Positions 63,776 through 64,000 of a DNA stretch of 64,000 nt are shown one piece after another. How positions within the stretch are numbered: position 1 is the stretch's first letter; each line of letters opens with the position of its first letter. This DNA comes from Chloroflexota bacterium (GTDB lineage: Bacteria; Chloroflexota; Anaerolineae; VGOG01): the NCBI GenBank assembly GCA_030611885.1, contig JAUWOY010000011.1:1-64000 (forward strand). Reading direction: 5' to 3'. The translations under genes and the position numbers were made by a program. The notes under the pieces are model-generated. The model worked only from the letters and a program-made list of their open reading frames with translations, was not told the DNA's origin and ran no database searches.

Positions 63776-64000
63776 CCGATAACTCGATCACTGCTTATTG
63801 CATGAAGTGCAGAGCTAAACAAGGGATGGAGAACCCGCAGCCGGTTTTCACCAAGGCCGGTCGGCCAGCCACGACGGGCACCTGCCCTGTGTGTGGAACC
63901 AAGATGTTCCGTATGGGCGAAACTCCTGCCCACGCTGGGCTTCCCAAGCCCAAGCCTAAGCCTAAGCCCAAGCCACGCCAACGCGACGGCAAGTTGGTCA
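63772..64000 (+). CDS. DUF5679-like zinc-ribbon protein, partial
   Basis: ATG 63772 overlaps the HEPN stop (ATGA) with GAGGAGAT upstream. The visible 76 codons show two Cys pairs, YCMKCRAKQGME and GTCPVCGTKMFRMG, then a PK-rich linker (PKPKPKPKPKPR). This matches DUF5679, a short zinc-binding domain known in Chloroflexota. It continues past the window, so total length is unknown. Coupling to the HEPN gene may be accidental. Confidence 0.75.
   Translation, partial: MTDNSITAYCMKCRAKQGMENPQPVFTKAGRPATTGTCPVCGTKMFRMGETPAHAGLPKPKPKPKPKPRQRDGKLV

Overview
The window looks like a chromosomal segment of a Chloroflexota bacterium, most likely an Anaerolineae-type lineage. This is inferred from gene content, not from a search: a lipoprotein binding protein with a Glu/Lys/Val-rich tail after the lipobox, a DUF5679 protein, a MoxR/DUF58/DUF4129 operon, several HEPN/MNT pairs, heptanucleotide minisatellites and a Val T-box leader. 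Base composition is mostly moderately GC-rich, with one clearly AT-richer insert (about 35.7-38.4 kb).

Left part (1-9.6 kb): a truncated ABC solute-binding lipoprotein and a LacI-type regulator on the minus strand, the latter with a consensus promoter carrying two identical operators; a MaoC-like hydratase; a MoxR AAA ATPase/DUF58/DUF4129 operon; a large fold-back repeat; CTP synthase; tRNA-Thr(CGU) with promoter and terminator; and an MNT nucleotidyltransferase/HEPN pair.

Centre (10-47.4 kb): one long plus-strand glycan locus. It opens with a WlbA/WlbB/WlbC-like set for a 3-acetamido sugar, followed by a GT2, a deacetylase-like protein, a frameshifted FemAB-like gene, a DUF354 protein and a Wzx flippase. 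Next comes a heptose module (acyltransferase, two epimerases, DegT aminotransferase, an HldE-like fusion with reversed domain order, GmhB-, HddC- and GmhA-like genes). Then follow two very large membrane proteins, a second flippase, an AT-rich aminotransferase/acetyltransferase/GT4 block, three more GT4 enzymes, a VapBC pair, another epimerase and a TPR-fused O-antigen-ligase-like protein. A WecA/TagO-like phosphoglycosyltransferase and UppS follow, supplying lipid carrier. The proposed logic is sugar-nucleotide synthesis, assembly on undecaprenyl phosphate, flipping and polymerisation or ligation at the cell surface.

Right part (49.2-64 kb): a VTT membrane protein; a DUF433-DUF5678 / retropepsin-like gene pair; a T-box leader with a GUC (Val) specifier; a VapBC pair with its own consensus promoter; then valS, hutI, ffh, a cupin, rpsP with a long acidic tail, two tandem KH-domain (KhpA) genes, rimM, dprA, a mannose-1-phosphate guanylyltransferase, a two-nucleotidyltransferase/one-HEPN set, and the start of a DUF5679 protein.

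The most notable points are the vapBC module lodged between a valine T-box terminator and valS, the DUF433-DUF5678/retropepsin pair, the heptanucleotide arrays inside at least four coding genes, and the tandem duplication that grafted an S16-type acidic tail onto KhpA. Family assignments are from motif recognition by eye; no database search was run.
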